Assembly (NCBI GenBank): GCA_934256595.1
Contig: CAKQOW010000047.1
Location: 1-18,731 of the forward strand
Reading direction: 5' to 3'
Length of the DNA: 18,731 bases
Origin: an uncultured Clostridia bacterium
GTDB taxonomy: Bacteria > Bacillota > Clostridia > Peptostreptococcales > Anaerovoracaceae
Part shown: positions 1 through 6,989 of the stretch, one piece after another
Position numbering within the stretch: position 1 is the stretch's first letter
Layout of the letters: each line of letters opens with the position of its first letter
Position numbers and translations under genes: made by a program
Notes under the pieces: model-generated
The model's database searches: none
Told to the model about the DNA's origin: nothing
Seen by the model: the letters and a program-made list of their open reading frames with translations, nothing else

Positions 1-29
1 TGTAGTTTTGCTGTAATTGTCTGTTGCAT
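1..29 (-). CDS. 5' end of a leftward gene, possibly TnpB-like transposase (partial)
   Basis: Read leftward, an ATG at 29-27 opens a frame beginning MQQTITAKL that runs off the window edge. An AGAGAGG-like ribosome binding site lies about 8 bases upstream of it (37-43), and a TATAAT hexamer (complement of 60-65) lies farther upstream. The first nine residues resemble the usual start of IS200/IS605-family TnpB proteins, which often begin with a KTI(T/K)xKL-like strand. Nine residues cannot prove a family. It would be divergent from the DUF2284 gene. Seen: start codon, binding site and open frame. Inferred: identity. Confidence 0.35.
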
Positions 30-87
30 ATACAAAGCCTCTCTTTCTTCGCCAAAACCATTATATCATATTTCTGGAGAAAAAACA

Positions 88-666
88 TTGTCTGAAAAAA
101 ATTACGCCGCTAATGCGGGCATTCCTCCCACGACTTATAGACGTCGGAGCTTCCTGCCCTGCGGCGTTGGTGAAAACCCTGATAAATATATAAAAATGCT
201 TGAAAAAGAAGGGGCGGATCCGGCTATTCTGATTGATCCGAGGGAAGTTGCAACAGCGCCATGGACGGTATTCAAATGCCAGTTCGGCTGCAGCAGCTAT
301 GGTCATAATCATTGCTGTCCGCCAAAGGCTCCCTCCTATGACAAAACCAGAGAAATACTGGACTGTTACAGTACAGGAATCCTTTTTCGCATACATGGCT
401 GGAATGCTACAGATATGGCCTTTCGCTGCTCAAGAGAAATATTTCTCGACGGATATTACAAAACCATAGCCTTCGGCAGCGGTATGTGCAAGCTGTGCCA
501 GAGCTGCGATCCTGCAGGCTGCAGGCAGCCCGAACGCGCAATTCCGTCCATGGAGGCCTGCGGAATTGATGTATTTGCAACGGCAAGGCATTTCGGGCTT
601 GAGATAGACACTCTCAGATGTCCGGACGAAAAACGTAACCATTTCGGGCTTGTTCTGATTGAATAG
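88..666 (+). CDS. DUF2284 Cys-rich predicted metal-binding protein
   Basis: This 192-residue soluble protein has the DUF2284 pattern. A first cluster, KC(64)xxxC(68) then CCPP(76-79), is followed by a second cluster C134, C137, C140 and C145 in GMCKLCQSCDPAGC, then the PSMEACGID block (153-161). The spacing resembles Fe-S or zinc binding. The biochemical role of the family is not established, although such proteins are common in anaerobes. There is no signal peptide. Translation appears to start at a TTG at 88, because GGAG at 76-79 lies 8 bases upstream and no ATG fits; the first Met inside would remove about 36 residues. The next gene has its own promoter, so this one is probably monocistronic. 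The family call is secure; the function is unknown. Confidence 0.85.
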   Translation: MSEKNYAANAGIPPTTYRRRSFLPCGVGENPDKYIKMLEKEGADPAILIDPREVATAPWTVFKCQFGCSSYGHNHCCPPKAPSYDKTREILDCYSTGILFRIHGWNATDMAFRCSREIFLDGYYKTIAFGSGMCKLCQSCDPAGCRQPERAIPSMEACGIDVFATARHFGLEIDTLRCPDEKRNHFGLVLIE

Positions 667-692
667 GCTGAATTCAGGATGAATTTTAAGCC

Positions 693-721
693 TTTACCTT
701 TAGCTGCAAAAATAGTATAAT
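693..721 (+). promoter_or_regulatory. Sigma-A-type promoter for the binding lipoprotein
   Basis: TTTACC (693-698, 4 of 6 matches to TTGACA) is followed by a 17-base spacer and a perfect TATAAT (716-721). Transcription would begin near 728, leaving a short leader that carries the AAAGGAG site before the ATG at 747. Confidence 0.6.
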
Positions 722-746
722 CGTTTTGTATGCAAAGGAGAAATCT

Positions 747-1982
747 ATGAAATACACACATTTAAAAAAACTGCTGTGTATCGTGACAGCAGCAGCGCTT
801 ATGGCGTTTACAGGCTGTACTACATTTGACAGTTTCAAAACAGAATTCATAACCGGCGAGGACGGCAGTTCCAAAATCGTCAGAATAGGAGTGTTTGAGC
901 CCACCAGCGGAGAAGATAAAAGCAAGGCGGCTCTTGAGATAGAGGGCATAGAGCTTGCTCACAGCATGTATCCCACAGTTGACGGCAAAAAAGTAGAGCT
1001 CATATATTCAGATAACAGATCGGACATATATGCAGCCGAAACTGCAATACAGGACTTATTGCTCAAAAAGCCCGTTGCCATATTAGGCAGTTACGGCAAT
1101 GCCAATTCACTTGTGGCAGGTCCGTATGTAGATGAGGCAAACGTGCCTGCAATGGCCATAACCAACACAAACCCCCTGGTTACAAGCACCTCCGAATACT
1201 ATTTCAGAGCATGCTTCGTAGACACATATCAGGGAACAGCTCTTGCAAGATACGCATATTCGGGACTCAAAGCCAAAAAAGCGGGAATAATAATTCCTGA
1301 GGGTGATGAGGGAGCCTCTGCTATAGCTCAGAAATTTATGAAGCAGTTCCAGAAGCTTACCGAAAACCAGAACGCAATTACAGTAAACGAAGAATTTGAA
1401 CCGGGCAGCACAGATTTCACACGACAGCTTGACAAAATAGAAGCGGCCGGGGTGAAAGTTGTACTCATTCCTGTAGGTATGGATGATGCGGAGAATATAC
1501 TCAAGCAGGCATATGAGCGTCACATGGACGTTAAATTCATGGGAATAGACAGCTGGAGCGGCGAGGAGCTTGTTTCTGCAATCGGCAAATTCGCAGCCTC
1601 CAAGGCAGTATTCACCAAGGTTACAGAGGTGCAGGCCGCCGAAACCGAAACAGACGCGCTTAGTCAGTTTATGGAAGCCTATCAGAGCAAATACGGCAAG
1701 GACTCGGTACCCGACAATGCCACAGCTTTAGGATATGATGCGTATATGATCCTGATAAAAGCCATAGAGCAGGCAGGAAGCAGCGCCACAGGAGAGCAGC
1801 TCAAGGAGCAGATTTCTTCAATACAAAACTACAGCGGAGCATCGGGAACCATATCATTCAATGCATCGGGCGATCCGAGCAAATCTATGACAATATACAC
1901 TATCAGCATTGCTGACGGCAGCAGCAGAGCGGCATACGTTGTCGAAACAGACGGCAGCGGCAAACCTGTTAATCAGCCATAA
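747..1982 (+). CDS. ABC transporter substrate-binding lipoprotein, branched-chain amino acid (LivK-like) type
   Basis: This 411-residue precursor is an extracytoplasmic solute-binding protein of the periplasmic-binding-protein type I fold (Peripla_BP_6). The N-terminus KKLLCIVTAAALMAFTGC is a lipoprotein signal with the lipobox cysteine at residue 24, so the mature protein should be membrane-anchored outside the cell. Typical landmarks are IRIGVFEPTSG at about 50, ILGSYGNAN, the TNTNP segment, and DAYMILIKAIEQAG near the C-terminus. I chose ATG 747 because AAAGGAG (734-740) sits 6 bases upstream; the frame also opens at TTG 726 but without a proper site. No permease or ATPase genes are adjacent, so the ligand is unknown; members bind amino acids, amides or other small molecules. 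A NifU-like gene follows after 26 bases and may be co-transcribed. Confidence 0.87.
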   Translation: MKYTHLKKLLCIVTAAALMAFTGCTTFDSFKTEFITGEDGSSKIVRIGVFEPTSGEDKSKAALEIEGIELAHSMYPTVDGKKVELIYSDNRSDIYAAETAIQDLLLKKPVAILGSYGNANSLVAGPYVDEANVPAMAITNTNPLVTSTSEYYFRACFVDTYQGTALARYAYSGLKAKKAGIIIPEGDEGASAIAQKFMKQFQKLTENQNAITVNEEFEPGSTDFTRQLDKIEAAGVKVVLIPVGMDDAENILKQAYERHMDVKFMGIDSWSGEELVSAIGKFAASKAVFTKVTEVQAAETETDALSQFMEAYQSKYGKDSVPDNATALGYDAYMILIKAIEQAGSSATGEQLKEQISSIQNYSGASGTISFNASGDPSKSMTIYTISIADGSSRAAYVVETDGSGKPVNQP

Positions 1983-2008
1983 GGCTTTATATAGAAAGGA
2001 AATATATT

Positions 2009-2233
2009 ATGGAACAGAAGATAAGAGAAGCAATGGAAAAAATAAGACCGTTTCTTCAGAGAGACGGCGGGGATATCGAATTTGTTGAATACACAGACGA
2101 CCACATTGTAAAAGTAAGACTTCAGGGTCACTGTGCAGGCTGCCCGGGCGCAAGAATGACACTTGGCGGAGTGGTAGAGAGAATTCTCAAAGAAAGCTAT
2201 CCTGAAATCAAAGGCGTTGAGGCCGTAGATTAA
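2009..2233 (+). CDS. NifU-like Fe-S cluster scaffold/carrier protein
   Basis: This 74-residue protein consists of only the C-terminal NifU domain (Nfu type). The landmarks are the RPFLQRDGGDIEFVEY segment (13-28), then HCAGCPGA with the CxxC pair C42/C45 that binds a bridging cluster in the family, then the helix MTLGGVVERILK. Such stand-alone domains carry or assemble Fe-S clusters for delivery to apo-proteins in the cytoplasm. AAAGGA at 1995-2000 lies 8 bases before the ATG. It follows the binding-protein gene by 26 bases and precedes pepV by 65 bases, with a hairpin in that gap. No other Fe-S assembly gene is in the window. Confidence 0.9.
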   Translation: MEQKIREAMEKIRPFLQRDGGDIEFVEYTDDHIVKVRLQGHCAGCPGARMTLGGVVERILKESYPEIKGVEAVD

Positions 2234-2244
2234 TAACGACTTAT

Positions 2245-2274
2245 ATATTACTGCTATTCATATAGCAGTAATAT
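2245..2274. promoter_or_regulatory. Perfect 13-bp hairpin between the NifU-like gene and pepV
   Basis: Arms 2245-2257 and 2262-2274 are perfect reverse complements around the 4-base loop TCAT (core ATTACTGCTAT / ATAGCAGTAAT). No T-run follows; the pepV ribosome binding site begins only 6 bases after the hairpin. It could be a weak bidirectional terminator, an mRNA processing or stability element, or a structure that affects pepV translation. The function is not determined. Confidence 0.5.
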
Positions 2275-2298
2275 TAATATGGAGAGGTGAAATACAAT

Positions 2299-3735
2299 AT
2301 GGAAATCCTAAAAAAAGCATATGAGATAATCGAACAGAAGCGGGACGAGATAATAGGCACGCTTCAGCAGTTTATAGCAATTCCAAGCGTTTCTGTCAGA
2401 ACGCCGGGAGATAAGCCTTTCGGCGAGGAGGTTGACAGGGCGTTCAGATTTATGCTGGAAAAAGCCGAAAACGACGGCTTTGAAACCTTTAATGCGGACA
2501 ACTACGGAGGACATATAGATTTTAAAGGAGAGGACCGTGAGGTTATGGGTATTCTGGGGCATATAGATGTAGTGCCTGAGGGCAGAGACTGGGACTATAA
2601 GCCTTACAGCGCCACTGTTTCAGATGACAGAATATACGGCAGAGGAGCGATAGACGACAAGGGTCCTGTAATAGCCTCATACTATGCTATGAAGGCCCTC
2701 AAGTCAGCAGGCTTTAAGCCGGACAAAACCGTAAGACTTATTCTCGGTCTTGATGAAGAAACCGACTGGGAGGGCATGGAATACTATTTTACAAAGGTCA
2801 GAAAACCTGACTTTGGATTTACTCCCGACGGAGAATTCCCTGCAATACACGGCGAGAAAGGCATTATAGTATTTGATATAGCGGACAAATTCGGCAAATC
2901 CCAGACAAAGGGAATAGAGCTTCGCTCTGTCAAAGGCGGCAATGCTGCAAATATGGTTGCAGACCATGCGAGAGCAATAGTTCTTTCAGAGGAAAAGGCC
3001 GAATACGAAAAAATAAAGGAGCTGCTTGCAGAGCTTCGCAGGCAGAAAGGCTATCGTGTGGCCCAGAAGCAGATAGGCAAAAGCCTTGAGATTGCTGTTC
3101 AGGGAGTTTCAGCTCACGGAGCAAGACCGGAGCTTGGAGTAAACGCTGTTTCCGTAATGATGGATATACTGGGACATATAAATTTTGCAAATGATGATAT
3201 GAACTCATTCATAGACTTCTATAACACTCACATCGGCTTTGAAACAGACGGACGCAGTATGGGCTGCGGACTTTCAGACGAGCCGTCGGGCAGCCTTATA
3301 TTCAATGTGGGCGTGATTGATATGAGTCAGAAATCAGTAAACATTACAGTCAACATCAGATACCCGGTAACATTTGACGAGGATAAGGTGTATGAGGCTA
3401 TGATGCCTGTAATAAACAGATATAACATGGGTATCGTAAAGGGCGAGCACAAGGCCCCTATATATATGCCGGCAGACAGTCCTCTCATATCAACCCTTAT
3501 GAAAGTCTACAGAGAGCAGACCGGAGATACGGAAACTCCGCCGCTTGTAATAGGCGGAGGAACCTATGCGAGAGCGGCAGACAATATTGTGGCATTTGGC
3601 GCGTGTATGCCCGGCGAAGAGGAAATGGCACACCAGAAAAACGAATATATTAAAATTGACAATCTGATGCTCATAACAAGAATATATGTACAGGCGATTT
3701 ATGAGCTTGCCGGGGGAGAAACGCAGAATGATTAA
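2299..3735 (+). CDS. pepV: Dipeptidase PepV, M20 metallopeptidase family
   Basis: This 478-residue protein matches the PepV length (about 470). PepV is a cytoplasmic di-zinc peptidase that splits dipeptides and some tripeptides with a free N-terminus. Metal and catalytic signatures, in order, are GHIDVVPEG (H88, D90), GRGAIDDKGP (D119 or D120), the catalytic glutamate pair DEET (E153, E154), TPDGEFP (D177), and a late His in MAHQKNE. HGARPELG, in the central lid domain, is also a family hallmark. I chose ATG 2299, preceded by GGAGAGG (2281-2287); the frame also opens at GTG 2287, which falls inside that site. The last 8 bases overlap dapB, so the two are translationally coupled. Confidence 0.92.
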   Translation: MEILKKAYEIIEQKRDEIIGTLQQFIAIPSVSVRTPGDKPFGEEVDRAFRFMLEKAENDGFETFNADNYGGHIDFKGEDREVMGILGHIDVVPEGRDWDYKPYSATVSDDRIYGRGAIDDKGPVIASYYAMKALKSAGFKPDKTVRLILGLDEETDWEGMEYYFTKVRKPDFGFTPDGEFPAIHGEKGIIVFDIADKFGKSQTKGIELRSVKGGNAANMVADHARAIVLSEEKAEYEKIKELLAELRRQKGYRVAQKQIGKSLEIAVQGVSAHGARPELGVNAVSVMMDILGHINFANDDMNSFIDFYNTHIGFETDGRSMGCGLSDEPSGSLIFNVGVIDMSQKSVNITVNIRYPVTFDEDKVYEAMMPVINRYNMGIVKGEHKAPIYMPADSPLISTLMKVYREQTGDTETPPLVIGGGTYARAADNIVAFGACMPGEEEMAHQKNEYIKIDNLMLITRIYVQAIYELAGGETQND

Positions 3736-4474
3736 AATACTGGTAACAGCGCCGAGAGGGCATATGGACAGCCTTATAATCAGAGAGGCCGTCAGAAGCA
3801 GTGATATTGAAGTTGCAGGCGCAGTAGGACCCTGCGGCAGAGAATATATAGGAAGGGATGCGGGAGAGGTCTGCGGCATCGGCCCCATAGGCGTGCCTGT
3901 AAGCGATGACATCGAAAAAGTAATTGAGAACTGCGATGTGGTTGTGGATTACTCACAGGTGGAGTTCTCAATGCAGGTGCTTGAGACCTGCGTCAGACAC
4001 CGCAGGCCTCTGATATGCGGAACGACAGGTTTTAGTGACTCTCAGTGCGCAGAGTTTGAAAAAGCGGCGAGGGAAATCCCCGTTATGAAAGCAGCAAACA
4101 CATCATATATGGTGCAGCTCATGCAGAACCTGCTGTTTGATGCGGCAGCCAAACTGGCAGGCAAGTGCAGAATAGAAATAATAGATATGCACGATGAGAA
4201 CAAGCTGGACGCTCCAAGCGGCACGGCAATAGAAATGGCGGAAACAATGGCAAAGGCTTCAGAACAGTCAAAAGATGAAATAGCCTTTCATTCCGTTCGT
4301 GCGGGAGATATACCAAGCAGTCATACAGTGATTTTCGGAGCGGCAGGAGAGCGAATGGAGATAACACATCACGCATATAACTGGGAGTGCTATGCAAGAG
4401 GCGCCTGCGATGCGGTTAAATTTATAGCGGACAGACCGGCAGGCTTCTATACTATGGCAGATGTAGTAGGATAA
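3728..4474 (+). CDS. dapB: 4-hydroxy-tetrahydrodipicolinate reductase, divergent
   Basis: This 248-residue protein has the DapB length and block order, so it should reduce the dapA product with NAD(P)H in the lysine/diaminopimelate pathway. Recognisable blocks are CGTTGFS (97-103), the EIIDMHDENKLDAPSGTA block (150-167), RAGDIPSSHTVIFG (191-204), and the ARGA motif (223-226). Two blocks are unusual. The N-terminal GxxGxMG cofactor loop reads APRGHMD (8-14), and the second residue of the catalytic His pair is Asp (H155, D156), with K159 kept. GGGGGAG at 3713-3719 lies 8 bases upstream of the ATG, which lies inside the end of pepV. No dapA is nearby. The family is confident; full activity is not assured. 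Confidence 0.85.
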   Translation: MIKILVTAPRGHMDSLIIREAVRSSDIEVAGAVGPCGREYIGRDAGEVCGIGPIGVPVSDDIEKVIENCDVVVDYSQVEFSMQVLETCVRHRRPLICGTTGFSDSQCAEFEKAAREIPVMKAANTSYMVQLMQNLLFDAAAKLAGKCRIEIIDMHDENKLDAPSGTAIEMAETMAKASEQSKDEIAFHSVRAGDIPSSHTVIFGAAGERMEITHHAYNWECYARGACDAVKFIADRPAGFYTMADVVG

Positions 4475-4502
4475 TCGGATTACACTTATAAACGGTGACA
4501 AT

Positions 4503-5213
4503 ATGAAAAAAGGAAAAGTTATAAGGATAATAATTTTAATAATACTTGCTACGGCTCTGGTTATAAGCGGGTTTAAGCTGATAACAACATTAAGCAGGCT
4601 TGCCGGTGAAAAAAATCAGATACAAAAACTGGCGGAGGAAACAGAGCAGGGTGAAAACCTGTTTGAAAAAAACAGCGATATGATATGCTGGATTGATATT
4701 GAGGGAACGAAGATAAGCTATCCTGTTATGTACACACCGAATGACCCTGAGCATTATCTTCACCGCGATTTTAACGGAGAGTATTCCTACAGCGGTTTGC
4801 CGTTTTTAGACAGCAGATGCGATATAGATAAATCCTCAAACCTTATAATCTACGGGCATAATATGAAAAACAGCACTATGTTCAGTCAGCTTTTAAACTA
4901 TGAGGACTATGATTTCTGGAAAGAACACAGATATATAGATGTTAAGACAAAAGACGGAGAGCGGAAATACGAAATAATCGCAGCCTACAGGACCAAGATA
5001 CAGGAAAAGGGCAGCAGTGCATTCAGATATTACAGCTTTACCGACACGGACAAGGCTTCGGAGTATGACGAATACCTGCGCAATATCAAAAAACTTGCCC
5101 TGTATGATACAGGGCTTTCGGCAGAGTACGGAACTCAGCTTATGACTCTTTCCACCTGCAGTTACCATACGGAGAACGGCAGATTTGCAGTTACAGCAAT
5201 GAGAATTGAATAA
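4503..5213 (+). CDS. srtB: Class B sortase
   Basis: This 236-residue cysteine transpeptidase is anchored by one N-terminal membrane segment (about 7-30, basic residues before it). Class B features are DPEHYLHRDFNGEYSYSGLPFLD (81-103), the catalytic His in YGHNM (H119), TLSTC with catalytic C219, and the Arg in GRFAVTAMR (R227). The insertion between the His and the Cys is typical of class B. Members join LPXTG-like or NPQTN-like proteins to peptidoglycan or polymerise pili. No sorting-signal protein is encoded in the window, so its substrates must be elsewhere. It starts 28 bases after dapB, so it is probably the last gene of that operon. The ribosome site (GGTGA, 4494-4498) is weak and close to the ATG. 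Confidence 0.92.
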   Translation: MKKGKVIRIIILIILATALVISGFKLITTLSRLAGEKNQIQKLAEETEQGENLFEKNSDMICWIDIEGTKISYPVMYTPNDPEHYLHRDFNGEYSYSGLPFLDSRCDIDKSSNLIIYGHNMKNSTMFSQLLNYEDYDFWKEHRYIDVKTKDGERKYEIIAAYRTKIQEKGSSAFRYYSFTDTDKASEYDEYLRNIKKLALYDTGLSAEYGTQLMTLSTCSYHTENGRFAVTAMRIE

Positions 5214-5216
5214 TAC

Positions 5217-5262
5217 AAAAATCGGCAGACGGCTGTAACAGGTATGGCAGGCTGCCGGTTTT
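5217..5262. terminator. Bidirectional terminator between srtB and the S8 protease gene
   Basis: Arms 5218-5228 (AAAATCGGCAG) and 5252-5262 (CTGCCGGTTTT) pair over 11 bp with one G-U wobble, enclosing a 23-base loop. A T-rich tract follows on each strand, and the genes on both sides converge here. Confidence 0.7.
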
Positions 5263-5266
5263 GGTT

Positions 5267-6334
5267 TTAAATCAGGCTTTTTAACATCTCCGTATCAAGC
5301 CTGCCGTAGCCTTGTGAGTTTCTGTCCTCATTGTCAAAAGGCACCGTTGCAGACGTAAGTATTCTTTTTACCTGATATGCGGTAAGCTGCGGATAGGCGC
5401 TGTAAAGGCACGCGGCTGCGCCCGATACGGCAGGGGCGGACATGGAGGTGCCGCTTTGCGTGGCTGTGGCGGTTTTGCCGGGCGCCAGAGAGCATATATC
5501 CTCGCCGTAGGCGACAAGATCGGGCTTCATATATGTACCGGCGGGACCTCTGCTGGAAAACTCCGACACACCGGCCTTGCCGCAGCAGCCTGCAGTCAGT
5601 ACATACGGAGAATTGCCGGGACTTGATATTGTTTTTGCTGCGGGACCGCTGTTTCCCCCTGCGGCAACTACTGTAATATTGCTCTTGTAAAGAGCGCCCA
5701 CGCCAAGATGAAGAGGGTCTATACGGACACTGTCATCATAGGTCATACCAAGGGACAGATTTACCACCCGTATATTGTACTTACTGTGATTGTCGCATAT
5801 CCACTGCATTGCAGCCAGTATATCCGAAACATTGCCGCTGCCGTCAGAATCCAGCACTTTCAGAGATACTACGGAGGCTTCAGGAGCAATTCCCTTTGGA
5901 GCTCCTGTAAAACCGTTTCCTGCGGCTATGCCCGATACGTGAGTTCCGTGGCCGTCATCGTCATAAGGCGCAGTCCTGCCGTTTACAAAATCCTTAAAAA
6001 CCAGCAGTCTGTTATACGGCTTTATAATATCGTAGTGAGGGTGGGTGCCGGTATCGAGCACGGCAATGGACACGCCTTTGCCGAGAGAGACAGCATCAGT
6101 ATTTCCCGTGCAGGATTTGCTGCTTTCCTGCGCTTCAAATTTTGTAACCTTCATATCCTCGGTGGCAGCCGTAATGCCCCGGAGCTTCAGCACCGCAGCA
6201 GTGTTTTCCTCGGGAACATCCACACACAAAGCCCCTATAAACGGCAGCTCATATCTGATATGACCGTAGGATTTTTCCACGCATTCCCTCATAAGCTCGC
6301 CTGAATTTCTGCAGCATATTATATATGATTTCAT
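5267..6334 (-). CDS. S8 (subtilisin) family serine protease without signal peptide
   Basis: This 355-residue protein has the full S8 triad and oxyanion Asn: D94 in AVLDTG, H129 in DDDGHGTHVSG, N228 in AAGGNSG, and S297 in GTSMSAP. Residues 1-65 look like a short inhibitor-I9-type propeptide (YIICCRNSGE to KLRGITAATED). No secretion signal or membrane segment precedes it, so it is either intracellular, like ISP proteases, or exported by an unusual route. I chose the ATG at 6334 because GGGAGGG stands about 8 bases upstream; the frame extends 23 residues further but without support. It is divergent from yabP and convergent with srtB. A role in sporulation is possible but inferred only from position. 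Confidence 0.9.
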   Translation of the reverse strand: MKSYIICCRNSGELMRECVEKSYGHIRYELPFIGALCVDVPEENTAAVLKLRGITAATEDMKVTKFEAQESSKSCTGNTDAVSLGKGVSIAVLDTGTHPHYDIIKPYNRLLVFKDFVNGRTAPYDDDGHGTHVSGIAAGNGFTGAPKGIAPEASVVSLKVLDSDGSGNVSDILAAMQWICDNHSKYNIRVVNLSLGMTYDDSVRIDPLHLGVGALYKSNITVVAAGGNSGPAAKTISSPGNSPYVLTAGCCGKAGVSEFSSRGPAGTYMKPDLVAYGEDICSLAPGKTATATQSGTSMSAPAVSGAAACLYSAYPQLTAYQVKRILTSATVPFDNEDRNSQGYGRLDTEMLKSLI

Positions 6335-6360
6335 TAATATCCCTCCCGGCAAGATACTCC

Positions 6361-6390
6361 ATAATATGCATAAACCTGCGGCGGTGTTAA
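6361..6390 (-). promoter_or_regulatory. Promoter for the S8 protease gene
   Basis: On the minus strand TTAACA (complement of 6385-6390, 5 of 6 matches) is separated by 18 bases from TATTAT (complement of 6361-6366). This lies 27 bases before the protease start. No convincing sigma-A or sporulation-sigma promoter for yabP was recognised in the same 82-base gap. Confidence 0.5.
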
Positions 6391-6416
6391 TATATTTATC
6401 CAAAGGAGATGGTATG

Positions 6417-6671
6417 ATGGAAAATCACAGCATATTTATAGAAGAAAGAAAAAAGATGACGGTTACGGGAGTAACCGATGTTGACGGATTTAATGAGGAG
6501 CTTGTCAAAATTACATTGAAGGAAAAAAGGCTTATGGTAAGAGGCAGAGATCTGCATATAGAAAATCTTGATATAGCAGGCGAAAAGCTTACGGTTACAG
6601 GCGAAATATCCTCTCTCGAATATGCAAACACTGCTGGCGAAAAGAGCTTAATCAGGAAAATACTGAAATGA
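6417..6671 (+). CDS. yabP: YabP/YqfC-family sporulation protein
   Basis: This 84-residue protein is a small beta-rich protein of the YabP/YqfC family. The pattern is ERKKMTVTGVTDVDGFNEE, then VRGRDLHIENLDIAGEKLTVTGEISSLEY. In Bacillus, yabP is expressed in the mother cell and is needed for normal spore formation; the molecular role is unclear. Two ATG codons lie in tandem at 6414 and 6417. I prefer 6417, which is 8 bases from GGAG (6405-6408), while 6414 is only 5 away. Its stop overlaps the yabQ start by four bases. The neighbours yabQ and divIC reproduce the Bacillus gene order and support the call. Confidence 0.9.
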   Translation: MENHSIFIEERKKMTVTGVTDVDGFNEELVKITLKEKRLMVRGRDLHIENLDIAGEKLTVTGEISSLEYANTAGEKSLIRKILK

Positions 6672-6988
6672 GCAGTCTGATACAATCACAGATTTTTCAC
6701 ATAATCATTATGTGCTGCTCAGGAATATTGTTTATGATAATATGGGAAACAGCCTCATGGTGTGGACACATTATGAAAACCGGCAGAATTTGCAGAGCTT
6801 TTTTTGAAATCATATTATGGATATTCCAAGTCTTCATTGCGGCTGCATTCCTGTATTACTGCGCCTATGGCAGGGTCAGCGTTCACAGCTTTTGCGGTTT
6901 TGCGGCAGGGGCTGTATTGTGGAAAATATCTTTTTGTGGTATAATATATGATGCACTAAATCGGGTAAAACAAATACTGAGAGGATAA
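6668..6988 (+). CDS. yabQ: Spore cortex biosynthesis protein YabQ
   Basis: This 106-residue membrane protein has about three hydrophobic segments (roughly 5-25, 43-65, 75-95) and the YabQ layout. In Bacillus it sits in the forespore outer membrane and is needed for cortex formation. It lacks the longer C-terminal tail of some homologues. The start overlaps the yabP stop (ATGA), and its stop is one base from the divIC start, so the three are translationally coupled. The identity rests on membrane topology plus the invariant yabP-yabQ-divIC order more than on strong motifs. Confidence 0.85.
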   Translation: MSSLIQSQIFHIIIMCCSGILFMIIWETASWCGHIMKTGRICRAFFEIILWIFQVFIAAAFLYYCAYGRVSVHSFCGFAAGAVLWKISFCGIIYDALNRVKQILRG

Positions 6989-6989
6989 C

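Noticed and set aside
666..692. Imperfect inverted repeat after the DUF2284 stop (GGCT...AGCC with GAATTC/GAATTT inside)
   Set aside because: The stem has a bulge and wobble and no T-run, and it is too weak to call a terminator without RNA data.
726..746. Upstream TTG extension of the binding lipoprotein
   Set aside because: It would put the ribosome binding site inside the coding region and add seven residues before a normal lipoprotein signal.
6367..6400. Sporulation-sigma promoter for yabP (CATAAACC resembling a sigma-E -10)
   Set aside because: No matching -35 element lies at the required spacing, so it was not listed.
6335..6403. Upstream N-terminal extension of the S8 protease as an export signal
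   Set aside because: The added residues include a mildly hydrophobic stretch, but they span the strong GGGAGGG site and the promoter -10, so translation there is unlikely.
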